A stretch of 64,000 nt of DNA from Xenophilus sp003671765 (GTDB taxonomy: Bacteria > Pseudomonadota > Gammaproteobacteria > Burkholderiales > Burkholderiaceae_C). The DNA is taken from the NCBI GenBank assembly GCA_051414805.1, contig CP166702.1, positions 1,364,001 to 1,428,000 on the forward strand, given 5' to 3'. Positions 34,674 through 43,101 of the stretch are shown here, piece by piece (position 1 is the stretch's first letter; every line of letters begins with the position of its first letter). The translations under genes were made by a program, and so were the position numbers. Below the pieces are notes generated by a model. That model ran no database searches, was not told where the DNA came from, and saw only the letters and a program-made list of their open reading frames with translations.

Positions 34674-34995
34674 TGGTGCCCGAGGCCGGAATCGAACCGG
34701 CACGCCTTGCGGCGGGGGATTTTCTTCCCACTTCGGCTTTCGCCGCCGCCGTCTCCGATGAAACGGCGTTCGTGGGCTGGAGCACGCCTTCACCATAGCC
34801 TTTCGGCCTTAGGCGCCCGCCGTCTGCTCTCTACACCTTCCGAGGCGCCTTTCGGCGCCAGGGCTTGGCTCGGTATTAGCTCGGACTCGCGTCCAGGGCC
34901 TTCGCCGAGTTTGACGGGCTTCACCTCCGGGGTTTCCTCCGGAGGGCTCAAATTTGGTCTGAGTCCCCTGCGTCTACCAATTTCACCACTCGGGC
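34674..34995 (-). tRNA. tRNA-Leu(CAA) interrupted by a group I intron
   Basis: The 5' exon (34961-34995) and 3' exon (34674-34723) join to an 85-nt class II tRNA. Its acceptor stem is GCCCGAG/CTCGGGC, the anticodon stem GGGGA/TCCCC with loop CTCAAAA (anticodon CAA), the long variable arm CGCC-GCAA-GGCG, and the T arm GCCGGTTCGATTCCGGC. The discriminator is A and CCA is encoded. A 237-nt insertion separates anticodon bases 34 and 35, the same position used by tRNA-Leu introns of cyanobacteria and plastids. The gene borders the conjugative element and a second tRNA-Leu remnant. Confidence 0.9.
34724..34960 (-). ncRNA. Self-splicing group I intron in tRNA-Leu
   Basis: This 237-nt insertion has the core of the tRNA-Leu group I introns. 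It contains GAGCCAAG (the P4/P6 region), a perfect GGCGCC-GAAA-GGCGCC hairpin (34844-34859), and the AGAGAGCAGACGG P7/P3 segment. A P7 pairing is visible between GAGCA (34825-34829) and TGCTC (34780-34784). The intron ends in G before AAAATCCCC. The internal guide GAGCCC can pair with the 5' exon end GGACTC with one mismatch, giving C-G rather than the usual U-G at the 5' splice site. No endonuclease gene is inside. Confidence 0.87.
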
Positions 34996-35192
34996 ATGAC
35001 GCGATGCGATGCTACTTCAACTATCTGCTACTCCGCGCTTGGCGCCAGGTCGCATCGTCCTGGCTCCCAGCTGGCTCCTAGCTCGAAATTCAGGCATCTC
35101 GCTCAAGTGCCTGTCGAACCCTCAAACCCTTGTCCCATGCGGCTTGCCGGGCGATCGCCCCAAGCGAGATCTACGTAGAAGTCCCTATTTTT

Positions 35193-35227
35193 GAGTCCCC
35201 TGCGTCTACCAATTTCACCACTCCGGC
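35193..35227 (-). pseudogene. 5' half of a second tRNA-Leu(CAA)
   Basis: On the minus strand GCCGGAG is followed by a 31-nt stretch identical to the 5' exon of the intron-bearing tRNA (35193-35223 matches 34961-34991). It continues through a complete anticodon loop CTCAAAA and then turns into unrelated sequence. No matching 3' half (CTCCGGC) follows. The acceptor strand differs from GCCCGAG, so it derives from a different tRNA-Leu copy. It is a likely scar of recombination at the tRNA locus. The 200 bp between the two tRNAs hold no recognisable gene. Confidence 0.75.
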
Positions 35228-35336
35228 AGGAAGCGCAAAGACAGCCCAAAATTATGGCACAGTGCCCCGGCCGCACCCGCCTTCCGGCGGGCCTTGCGCC
35301 CTCGGGCGGAAGCAGGCGGACACGACCACACCACCC

Positions 35337-36245
35337 ATGACCCATTCCTACCCGACGATCGAAGACGCGATCGGCCGCACGCCGCTGGTGGCGCTGCAGC
35401 GCATCGACGCCGCCGAGAACGCCGCCCGCGGCAACGTGATCCTGGCCAAGCTCGAGGGCAACAACCCGGCGGGCTCCGTGAAGGACCGCCCCGCGCTGTC
35501 GATGATCCGGCGCGCCGAGGAGCGGGGCGAGATCCACCCCGGCGACACGCTGATCGAGGCCACCTCGGGCAACACCGGCATCGCGCTGGCGATGGCCGCG
35601 GCCGTCAAGGGCTACCGCATGGTGCTGATCATGCCGGAGGACCTGTCGGTCGAGCGGGCGCAGACCATGAAGGCCTTCGGCGCCGAACTCATCCTCACGC
35701 CCAAGAGCGGCGGCATGGAGTACGCACGCGACCTGGCCGAGCAGATGGTCGCGCAGGGCAAGGGCCGCGTGCTCGACCAGTTCGCCAACCCGGACAACCC
35801 GCGCATCCACTACGAGACCACCGGCCCCGAGCTGTGGGAGCAGACGGGCGGGCGCATCACGCACTTCGTGAGCGCCATGGGGACCACGGGCACCATCACC
35901 GGTGTGTCGCGCTTCCTGAAGGAGAAGAACCCCGAGGTGCGCATCGTCGGCGCGCAGCCCGACGAGGGCTCGCGCATCCCCGGCATCCGCAAGTGGCCGC
36001 AGGAATACCTGCCCAAGATCTACGAGCCCAGCCGCGTGGACGAGCTGGTGTACGTGAGCCAGGACGACGCCGAGGATCTGGCCCGCCGCCTCGCGCGCGA
36101 GGAAGGCATCTTCGGCGGCATCTCGGCCGCCGGCGCGCTGTGGGTGGCCCTGCAGGTCGCGAAGCAGGTCCAGAACGCGACCATCGTCTTCGTCGTTTGC
36201 GATCGGGGCGATCGCTACCTCTCGACCGGCGTGTTTCCCGCCTGA
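35337..36245 (+). CDS. cysM: Cysteine synthase B (O-acetylserine sulfhydrylase)
   Basis: This 302-residue PLP enzyme has the PLP lysine in NPAGSVKDR, the substrate loop EATSGNTGIALA, and the phosphate-binding GTTGTITGVSRFL. Length and the IYEPSRVDELVYVS segment fit CysM rather than CysK. It makes cysteine from O-acetylserine and sulfide or thiosulfate. The ATG at 35337 was chosen by homology. It is the first core gene right of the tRNA. Confidence 0.92.
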   Translation: MTHSYPTIEDAIGRTPLVALQRIDAAENAARGNVILAKLEGNNPAGSVKDRPALSMIRRAEERGEIHPGDTLIEATSGNTGIALAMAAAVKGYRMVLIMPEDLSVERAQTMKAFGAELILTPKSGGMEYARDLAEQMVAQGKGRVLDQFANPDNPRIHYETTGPELWEQTGGRITHFVSAMGTTGTITGVSRFLKEKNPEVRIVGAQPDEGSRIPGIRKWPQEYLPKIYEPSRVDELVYVSQDDAEDLARRLAREEGIFGGISAAGALWVALQVAKQVQNATIVFVVCDRGDRYLSTGVFPA

Positions 36246-36260
36246 TCGGCGCTTCAAGAA

Positions 36261-36316
36261 AAAAGGCCTGCAGCGCCCGTCCCGCCAGCGCGAGCAGCTA
36301 TCAAAAGAGTAGCAAA
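36261..36316 (+). repeat. Dispersed intergenic repeat, copy 1
   Basis: The copy contains CTGCAGCGCCCGTC, then a short variable part, then GCAGCTATCAAAAGAGTAGC. The same framework recurs at 43967-44024 and, on the other strand, at 58121-58180. It ends 3 bp before the Nudix start codon and so forms the leader of that gene. Confidence 0.75.
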
Positions 36317-36319
36317 ACG

Positions 36320-36868
36320 ATGAATCTGCCCAAGTTCTGCCCGGCCTGCGCCACGCCGCTCGAATGGATCGAGATGATGGAGGACGGCGGCCCCAAGGCG
36401 CGCCTGCGCTGCCCGGCCTGCGGCCACACGCACTGGAACAATCCGACGCCCGTGCTGGCCGCCATCGTCGAATACCGCGGGCAGGTGCTGCTGGCGCGCA
36501 ACGCGGCCTGGCCGGCCAAGATGTTCGCGCTCATCACCGGCTTCATGGAAGCCGGCGAGACGCCGGAGGAGGGCGTGGCCCGCGAGGTGAAGGAAGAGAC
36601 CAACCTCGACGTGAGCGCCACCAGGATCGTCGGCGCCTACGATTTCCAGCGCATGAACCAGGTCATCATTGCCTACCACGTGGTGGCCGACGGCGAGGTG
36701 ACGCTCTCGCCCGAACTGGTCGACTACCGCCTGTACGACCTGCCCGACCTGCGCTGCTGGCCGGCCGGCACGGGCTATGCATTGGCAGACTGGCTGCGCA
36801 CGCGCGGCCACGAGCCGGTCTTCTTCACGGCGCAGGAAAACGAAGAGCGCCGGCGTGGACTGAACTGA
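36320..36868 (+). CDS. Nudix hydrolase with N-terminal zinc ribbon
   Basis: This 182-residue protein starts with two CPAC pairs forming a zinc ribbon (residues 7-36). A Nudix fold follows, with the full Nudix box GFMEAGETPEEGVAREVKEE. The layout resembles NADH pyrophosphatase NudC, but the protein is shorter. It would hydrolyse a nucleoside diphosphate derivative. The start directly follows a dispersed repeat and lacks an obvious Shine-Dalgarno sequence. Confidence 0.85.
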   Translation: MNLPKFCPACATPLEWIEMMEDGGPKARLRCPACGHTHWNNPTPVLAAIVEYRGQVLLARNAAWPAKMFALITGFMEAGETPEEGVAREVKEETNLDVSATRIVGAYDFQRMNQVIIAYHVVADGEVTLSPELVDYRLYDLPDLRCWPAGTGYALADWLRTRGHEPVFFTAQENEERRRGLN

Positions 36869-36885
36869 GGCCGCCCGGGACGCCC

Positions 36886-37134
36886 ATGGACGACGCATCG
36901 ACCCCCCTCCAGATCGACCGCGAGATCGACACCCGCGGGCTGAATTGCCCCCTCCCCATCCTCAAGGCCAAGAAGGCGCTGAACGACATGCAGAGCGGGC
37001 AGCTGCTCAAGGTCGTGGCCACCGATCCGGGGTCGCTGCGCGACTTCGAGGCCTTCGCGCGCCAGACGGGGCACGGGCTGCTCGAGCAGCAGACCGTGGG
37101 CACCGAGTACATCCATGTGCTGAGGCGGCGGTGA
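36886..37134 (+). CDS. TusA-family sulfurtransferase
   Basis: This 82-residue protein carries the TusA CPxP signature in DTRGLNCPLPILKAKKAL. The cysteine accepts persulfide sulfur, and the C-terminal YIHVLRR strand is typical. TusA-like proteins relay sulfur for tRNA thiolation or for sulfur metabolism; cysM lies two genes upstream. The stop overlaps the start of the next gene by 1 bp. Confidence 0.88.
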   Translation: MDDASTPLQIDREIDTRGLNCPLPILKAKKALNDMQSGQLLKVVATDPGSLRDFEAFARQTGHGLLEQQTVGTEYIHVLRRR

Positions 37135-38231
37135 TGGCGCGCGCTGCACCGGCCTCTCGCGCGCGCCGAGGCGCCCGGTGGCTGCTGGGCGCCTCGGCAC
37201 TGGCGGCGCTGGCCCTCTTCGGCGGCGCCGCGTCGCTGGCGCAGAAGCCGGCGTCCGCCGCGGGCGCGGTGCCCATGGCCGTTCTCGGCGACTCCAACAG
37301 CCACTCCTACCAGGACAGCGTGTCCTTCCCGGCCGGCAGCGGGCAGCGCGGAGGGCCGTACCAGGACCGCACCTTCCAGTGGACCGAGGTGCTGGCCCGC
37401 CTGCGCGCCGGTGTGATCGACCCGGGCCCCTGGGAAGTCGTGGGCCAGAACCGCGTGGTCGCCAAGCTGGGCGAGTGGGCCGATGTGCGGGGCGCCCGTT
37501 CGCCGCGCAAGCAGGACTACCGCTACAACTTCGCGGCCTCGGGCGCCGGCTGCAGCGCGCTCACCGAAGGCGTGCACCGCCAGGTCCAGCCGCTGCTCGA
37601 CGCCATGGGGCAGGACGCGCCGCGCTGGAAGCAGGGCGTCGTCGTCCTGCGCATCGGCCTGGTGCAGATGGCCGATCCCGCCTTCCTCGACCAGCTTGCG
37701 CGCGACCCCGCGGCCGCGGCCGGGCAGCGCCTGGTCGGCGAATGCATGGCGCAGGTGACGCGCGCGGTCCAGATGATCCGCACGGCGCATCCGCAGACGC
37801 ACATCGTGCTGGTGGGCATCTTCGACGACAGCAACGACCCGGTGAACTTCGACAAGTGGCATTCGCGCGCCGCGCTCGACAACATCTCGCGCGGCCTGGA
37901 CCGGTACGACGCCGGCCTGCGGCAACTCGCAGCGAAGACGCCCAATGCCAGCTTCTTCGACGACCGCGCCTGGTTTCGCGAGCTGTGGGGCGAGCGCGGC
38001 CCGGACGGCAAGCCCGCCTACCGCGAGCTGAAGATCGGCGACCGCCTGCGGGTCACCCTCACGCTGGGCGACGCGCCGTCGCACGCCCTGGTGAGCGACG
38101 ACCACTGGGGCCTGGTCGTCAACGTGAAGTGGGCGCAAGCCATGAGCCGTCACCTGGCCTCGGTGGGCCTGCCGGTCCGGCCCATCGACGACGCCGAAGC
38201 GCAGCGTTTCATCGAGGCGCAACTGCGCTGA
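37134..38231 (+). CDS. Exported SGNH/GDSL-like hydrolase
   Basis: This 365-residue protein has a basic N-terminus and a signal-anchor or signal peptide (residues 15-40). The SGNH nucleophile motif VLGDSNSHS follows, with likely Ser54. The Asp-His pair is in SDDHWGLVV (about 321-327). The family includes esterases and polysaccharide acetylesterases in the periplasm. The substrate is unknown. It overlaps tusA by one base. Confidence 0.75.
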   Translation: MARAAPASRARRGARWLLGASALAALALFGGAASLAQKPASAAGAVPMAVLGDSNSHSYQDSVSFPAGSGQRGGPYQDRTFQWTEVLARLRAGVIDPGPWEVVGQNRVVAKLGEWADVRGARSPRKQDYRYNFAASGAGCSALTEGVHRQVQPLLDAMGQDAPRWKQGVVVLRIGLVQMADPAFLDQLARDPAAAAGQRLVGECMAQVTRAVQMIRTAHPQTHIVLVGIFDDSNDPVNFDKWHSRAALDNISRGLDRYDAGLRQLAAKTPNASFFDDRAWFRELWGERGPDGKPAYRELKIGDRLRVTLTLGDAPSHALVSDDHWGLVVNVKWAQAMSRHLASVGLPVRPIDDAEAQRFIEAQLR

Positions 38232-38254
38232 GGCTTCGCCACCCTGGAACGACA

Positions 38255-38286
38255 AGGCCGCCGGCCCTTGCGGGCTGCGGCGGCCT
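38255..38286. terminator. Hairpin between convergent genes
   Basis: Perfect 9-bp arms AGGCCGCCG and CGGCGGCCT with an inner GCCC/GGGC pairing lie between the converging SGNH hydrolase and galU genes. There is no clear T-run on either side, so it may work as a bidirectional stop only weakly. Confidence 0.5.
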
Positions 38287-38306
38287 GGCCGGCGATGGGG
38301 GGTCGC

Positions 38307-39194
38307 TCAGAGGCTGAGCGTCTTGAGGTACTCGCGGAAGGAACCGCCCACCTCCGGGTGCGCCAGGGCCAGTTCGACCGTCGCCTGCAGGAAGCCTTCC
38401 TTCGCGCCACAGTCGTAGCGGATGCCCTTGTAGGCGTAGGCGTAGACGCTTTCCTTCTTCATCAGCGAGGCGATGCCGTCGGTGAGCTGGATCTCGCCGC
38501 CCGCGCCCTTGGGCTGGTTGCGGATCTCGTCGAACACGCCGGGCGTGAGGATGTAGCGGCCCGCCACGCCCAGGCGTGAGGGCGCGTTCTCGGGCGAGGG
38601 CTTCTCGACCATCGCGCGCACCTGCGTGATGCCGCCGCCCATGGCGTCACCGGCGACGATGCCGTAACGCTTGACCTGGTCGAGCGGCACTTCCTGCACG
38701 GCCAGCACGGAACCGCCCAGGTTGGCGTAGTTGCGCACCATCTGCGCCAGCACGCCTTCGCCGCCCTCGGGGCCGACCATCAGGTCATCGGCCAGCAGCA
38801 CGGCAAAGGGCTGGTCGCCCACCAGGTGCTCCGCGCACAGCACGGCGTGTCCCAGGCCCAGCATGCGCGGCTGGCGCACGTAGGAACAGGTCATGTCGTC
38901 GGGCGCGACGGAGCGGGCGATGTGCAGCAGCGCGTCCTTGCCGCTGGCCTCGAGCTGGCTTTCCAGCTCGTAGGCGGTGTCGTAGTGGTCCTCGATGGCG
39001 CGCTTGTTGCGGCCGGTGACGAAGATCATGTCGCGGATGCCGGCGGCGTAGGCCTCCTCGACCGCGTACTGGATCAGCGGCTTGTCGACCACCGGGAGCA
39101 TTTCCTTGGGCTGGGCCTTGGTGGCCGGCAGGAAGCGGGTGCCGAAACCGGCGACGGGGAAGACCGCCTTGCGAATTCGCGTCGAAGTGGGCAT
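38307..39194 (-). CDS. galU: UTP-glucose-1-phosphate uridylyltransferase
   Basis: This 295-residue enzyme has the nucleotidyltransferase signature GFGTRFLPATKAQPKEM (from residue 16) and the later VEKPSPENAPS and AGGEIQLTDGIA motifs of GalU. It makes UDP-glucose for exopolysaccharide and LPS. It lies 77 bp downstream of valS in the same direction, so the two may be co-transcribed. Confidence 0.95.
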   Translation of the reverse strand: MPTSTRIRKAVFPVAGFGTRFLPATKAQPKEMLPVVDKPLIQYAVEEAYAAGIRDMIFVTGRNKRAIEDHYDTAYELESQLEASGKDALLHIARSVAPDDMTCSYVRQPRMLGLGHAVLCAEHLVGDQPFAVLLADDLMVGPEGGEGVLAQMVRNYANLGGSVLAVQEVPLDQVKRYGIVAGDAMGGGITQVRAMVEKPSPENAPSRLGVAGRYILTPGVFDEIRNQPKGAGGEIQLTDGIASLMKKESVYAYAYKGIRYDCGAKEGFLQATVELALAHPEVGGSFREYLKTLSL

Positions 39195-39271
39195 GGGTCA
39201 GAAAGAAATGAGTAGGAAGGTTTTACTTTGCCAAGTTCACCATGGTAGCCAGTACGAATGAATGCTGGCTG

Positions 39272-42160
39272 TCAGCCAATGCGCAAAAGCTGACTTTTTA
39301 GGCGTTCGAGCGTCGCGCCGAAGTCGGCGAGGCGCTGGCGCTCCTGCTCGATCACGGCCGCCGGCGCCCGTGCCACGAAGCTCTCGTTGCCGAGCTTGGC
39401 GTTGGCCTTGGCGATCTCCCCCTCGACGCGCGCAATTTCCTTGCCCAGGCGCGCGCGTTCGGCGGCCACGTCGATCTCCACGTACAGGGCCAGTCGCGCG
39501 CCGCCGACCACCGCCACCGGGGCGGCCTGCGCGGCCGCCGTCCAAGCCGATTCGTCGTCGAAGACCTTGAGCTCGCTCAACTTCGCCAGCGCCTGCAGCA
39601 CGGGCGCCGAGCCGCGCAGGAATTCGGCCTCGGCCGGCGTCTCGGCCAGCGCATACAGCGGCAGGCGCTGGGCGGGCGACACGTTCATCTCGCCGCGCAG
39701 GGTGCGGCAGGCCGCGACCAGCGACTTGAGCCTGGCCACATGGGCTTCCGCCGCCTCGTCGATCTTCTCGGGCTGGGCGACGGGGTAGGGCGCCACCATG
39801 ACCGAGGGGCCGGCCCGGCCCGAGACCGGGGCCACCTTCTGCCAGAGCTCCTCGGTGATGAAGGGGATAACGGGGTGCGCCAGGCGCAGCAGCGTTTCGA
39901 GCGTGCGGATCAGCGTGCGGCGCGTGGCGCGCTGCTCGGCCTCGCTGCCGGTCTGGATCTGCACCTTGGCGATCTCCAGGTACCAGTCGCAGAACTCGTC
40001 CCAGGCGAACTGGTAGATGGCGTTGGCGACGTTGTCGAGGCGGTACTCCTCGAAGCCCTTGGCCACTTCCGCTTCCACGCGCTGCAGCTGCGAGGCGATC
40101 CAGCGGTCGGCCTGGCTGAAGCGCATGTAGCCGTGGAAGGGGCCGCCGGGCTGGCATTCGGCCTTCGTGTGTTCCTGCAGGCCGCAGTCCTGGCCTTCGC
40201 AGTTCATCAGCACGAAGCGCGTGGCGTTCCAGAGCTTGTTGCAGAAGTTGCGGTACCCCTCGCAGCGCTTGGAATCGAAGTTGATGCTGCGCCCCAGCGA
40301 GGCCAGTGCCGCGAAGGTGAAGCGCAGCGCGTCGGCGCCGTAGGCCGGGATGCCCTCGGGAAACTCCTTCTCGGTCTGCTTGCGCACCTTGGGAGCCGTC
40401 TCGGGCTTGCGCAGCCCGGTGGTGCGCTTGTCGAGCAGCGGCGCCAAGGAGATGCCGTCGATCAGGTCCACGGGATCGAGCACGTTGCCCTCGGACTTGC
40501 TCATCTTCTGGCCCTGGGCGTCGCGCACCAGGCCGTGGATGTACACGTCCCTGAACGGCACCTGGCCCGTGAAGTGCTTGGTCATCATGATCATCCGGGC
40601 GACCCAGAAGAAGATGATGTCGTAGCCCGTGACCAGCACCGTGGAGGGCAGGTAGAGCGCCAGGTCCTGCGTCTGCTCCGGCCAGCCCAGGGAGGAGAAG
40701 GGCACGAGGGCCGAGGAGTACCAGGTGTCCAGCACGTCCTCGTCGCGGCGCAGCCGCTTGCCGGGGGCCTTGGCCTGCGCTTCGGCCTCGTCGTGCGCCA
40801 CGTACACGTTGCCGTCCTCGTCGTACCAGGCCGGGATCTGGTGGCCCCACCAGAGCTGGCGCGAGATGGTCCAGTCCTGGATGTTCTCCATCCAGTGGTT
40901 GTAGGTGTTGACCCAGTTCTCGGGCACGAAGCGCACCTCGCCCGATTTCACCGCGTCGATGGCCTGCTGCGCGATCGACACGCCCTTGCGGCCCGGCTTG
41001 GTCATGGCGACGTACCACTGGTCGGTCAGCATCGGCTCGACCACGGCACCCGAGCGCGCGCAGCGCGGCACCATGAGCTTGTGCTTCTTCACCTCGACCA
41101 GCAGGCCCAGGGCGTCCAGGTCGGCCACGATGGCCTTACGCGCCACGAAGCGGTCCATGCCGCGGTACTTCCCGGGCGCGTTGTCGTTGATGGTGGCGTC
41201 GAGCGCGAGCACGCCCACCATGGGCAGGCCGTGGCGCTGGCCGACGGCGTAGTCGTTGTAGTCGTGGGCGGGCGTGACCTTCACGACCCCGGTGCCGAAT
41301 GCCTTGTCGACGTAGGCGTCGGCAATGATGGGGATGAGCTTGTCCACCAGCGGCAGCTTCACGCGCCGGCCCACCAGGTGCCGGTAGCGCTCGTCCTCGG
41401 GGTGCACCATCACGGCCGTGTCGCCCAGCATGGTCTCGGGCCGCGTGGTGGCCACCACCAGCGTGCCGCTGCCGTCTTCCAGCGGGTAGGCGATGTGCCA
41501 GAGCGAGCCTTCTTCCTCCTCGCTCTCGACTTCCAGGTCGCTCACCGAGGTCTTGAGCACGGGGTCCCAGTTGCCCAGGCGCTTGCCGCGGTAGATCAGG
41601 CCCTCTTCGTAGAGCTGCACGAAAGTCTGCGTGACCACCCTGGACAGCTTCTCGTCCATGGTGAAGTACTCGCGGCTCCAGTCCACCGTGTCGCCCATGC
41701 GGCGCATCTGCTGGGTGATGGTGTTGCCGGACTGCTCCTTCCACTCCCACACCTTGGCGACGAAGTTCTTGCGCGCCTCGGCGGGCGTCGGGCCCATGTC
41801 GTGGCGGCTGATGCCCTGCGCCTGCAGCTGGCGCTCGACCACGATCTGCGTCGCGATGCCGGCATGGTCGGTGCCGGGCACCCACAGCGTGTTCGCGCCG
41901 GCCATGCGGTGGTAGCGCGTCAGGCTGTCCATGATCGTCTGGTTGAACGCGTGGCCCATGTGCAGCGTGCCGGTCACGTTCGGCGGCGGCAGCTGGATGG
42001 CGAAGGAGGGCGCGCCGTCCTTCGGCTGCTGCGTGCCGCGAAAGCCCGCGCGCGCATAGCCGCGCTGTTCCCATTCGGGGCCCCAGTGCGCCTCGATGGC
42101 GGCGGGTTCGAAGGACTTGGCGAGGGATTGCAGGCCGGGCTGGTTCGGGGTGTCGCTCAT
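39272..42160 (-). CDS. valS: Valyl-tRNA synthetase
   Basis: This 962-residue class Ia synthetase has the HIGH-type motif HMGH at residues 67-70 within PPPNVTGTLHMGHAF. The KMSKS loop in GQKMSKSEGN lies near residue 551, and the ValS C-terminal coiled coil is near 895-960. The editing CP1 domain contains TTRPETMLGDTAV. I chose the ATG at 42160 (MSDTPNQ). Length and motifs are complete. Confidence 0.97.
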   Translation of the reverse strand: MSDTPNQPGLQSLAKSFEPAAIEAHWGPEWEQRGYARAGFRGTQQPKDGAPSFAIQLPPPNVTGTLHMGHAFNQTIMDSLTRYHRMAGANTLWVPGTDHAGIATQIVVERQLQAQGISRHDMGPTPAEARKNFVAKVWEWKEQSGNTITQQMRRMGDTVDWSREYFTMDEKLSRVVTQTFVQLYEEGLIYRGKRLGNWDPVLKTSVSDLEVESEEEEGSLWHIAYPLEDGSGTLVVATTRPETMLGDTAVMVHPEDERYRHLVGRRVKLPLVDKLIPIIADAYVDKAFGTGVVKVTPAHDYNDYAVGQRHGLPMVGVLALDATINDNAPGKYRGMDRFVARKAIVADLDALGLLVEVKKHKLMVPRCARSGAVVEPMLTDQWYVAMTKPGRKGVSIAQQAIDAVKSGEVRFVPENWVNTYNHWMENIQDWTISRQLWWGHQIPAWYDEDGNVYVAHDEAEAQAKAPGKRLRRDEDVLDTWYSSALVPFSSLGWPEQTQDLALYLPSTVLVTGYDIIFFWVARMIMMTKHFTGQVPFRDVYIHGLVRDAQGQKMSKSEGNVLDPVDLIDGISLAPLLDKRTTGLRKPETAPKVRKQTEKEFPEGIPAYGADALRFTFAALASLGRSINFDSKRCEGYRNFCNKLWNATRFVLMNCEGQDCGLQEHTKAECQPGGPFHGYMRFSQADRWIASQLQRVEAEVAKGFEEYRLDNVANAIYQFAWDEFCDWYLEIAKVQIQTGSEAEQRATRRTLIRTLETLLRLAHPVIPFITEELWQKVAPVSGRAGPSVMVAPYPVAQPEKIDEAAEAHVARLKSLVAACRTLRGEMNVSPAQRLPLYALAETPAEAEFLRGSAPVLQALAKLSELKVFDDESAWTAAAQAAPVAVVGGARLALYVEIDVAAERARLGKEIARVEGEIAKANAKLGNESFVARAPAAVIEQERQRLADFGATLERLKSQLLRIG

Positions 42161-42296
42161 GGCGGGGGATCGGGGCAAGGTCGGGGCAGGCGGCGCCCGT
42201 CGGGCGCGGCCGAAGCCGGAGAGAGGGAAGCCCGCGATTTTACCGGCGGGGGTTTGCGCCTGCGGCCGCGCCAGGGGCGCTGTAGATAATCCCGCG

Positions 42297-43082
42297 ATGC
42301 TTTTCCTGCTCTCCCCGGCGAAGTCGCTGGACTACGACACGCCCGTGCCCGACGGCCTGCCGGCCACGCAGCCGCATTTCGAGGCGCCGCGCGGCCCCTC
42401 GGTCGAGCTGATCCGGCTGCTGCGCGAGAAGTCGCCCCAGCAGGTGGGCGAGCTGATGCACCTGTCCGACAAGCTGTCGGCCCTCAACGTGGCGCGCTAC
42501 GCGGCGTGGTCGGCCAGGTCCACCGACCAGAACGCGAAGCAGGCCGCGCTGGCCTTCGACGGCGACGTGTACGGCGGCCTCGATGCCAAGTCGCTCACGG
42601 CCGCCCAGCTCGGCTGGGCGCAGGAACACCTCGTCATCCTCAGCGGCCTGTACGGCGTGCTGCGCCCGCTCGACCGCCTGCAGCCCTACCGCCTGGAGAT
42701 GGGCACGCCGCTGGCTAACCGCCACGGCAAGGACCTCTACGCCTTCTGGGGCTCGCGCATCGCCGAATACCTCAACCAACGCGCCGCCGCCGACCGCTCG
42801 CCGGTGGTCATCAACCTCGCCTCGCAGGAGTACTTTCGCGCCGTCGACCGGCAGGTGCTGAAGGCCCGCGTCGTCGAATGCGTGTTCGAGGAGTGGAAGA
42901 ACGGCCAGTACAAGATCGTCAGCTTCTTCGCCAAGCGGGCGCGCGGCCTCATGGCGCGCTGGGCCGTGCTGCACAAGGCCGGCACGCCGCGCAAGCTCGA
43001 GGGCTTCGACCTCGAAGGCTACGCCTTCGCGCCGGCCGTCTCCACGCCCGAGCGCCTCGTCTTCCGCAGGAAGACCGCCTGA
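42297..43082 (+). CDS. yaaA: Peroxide stress protein YaaA (DUF328)
   Basis: This 261-residue protein opens with the family signature MLFLLSPAKSLDYDTP and contains ILSGLYGVLRPLDRLQPYRLEMG. In E. coli YaaA limits intracellular free iron during hydrogen peroxide stress. A GATAAT hexamer ends 7 bp before the ATG and no ribosome-binding site is visible, so the transcript could be leaderless. It is divergent from valS. Confidence 0.92.
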   Translation: MLFLLSPAKSLDYDTPVPDGLPATQPHFEAPRGPSVELIRLLREKSPQQVGELMHLSDKLSALNVARYAAWSARSTDQNAKQAALAFDGDVYGGLDAKSLTAAQLGWAQEHLVILSGLYGVLRPLDRLQPYRLEMGTPLANRHGKDLYAFWGSRIAEYLNQRAAADRSPVVINLASQEYFRAVDRQVLKARVVECVFEEWKNGQYKIVSFFAKRARGLMARWAVLHKAGTPRKLEGFDLEGYAFAPAVSTPERLVFRRKTA

Positions 43083-43101
43083 CCGGAGGTAAAACGCCGC
43101 C

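Noticed and set aside
34996..35192. A further complete tRNA between the intron-bearing tRNA-Leu and the tRNA fragment
   Set aside because: A GGTTCGA-like word occurs, but no acceptor or T-stem pairing and no CTCCGGC 3' end were found.
39740..42289. An 849-codon plus-strand open frame opposite valS
   Set aside because: It mirrors the valyl-tRNA synthetase codons and is rich in His/Val/Gly/Arg; the valS motifs prove the other strand.
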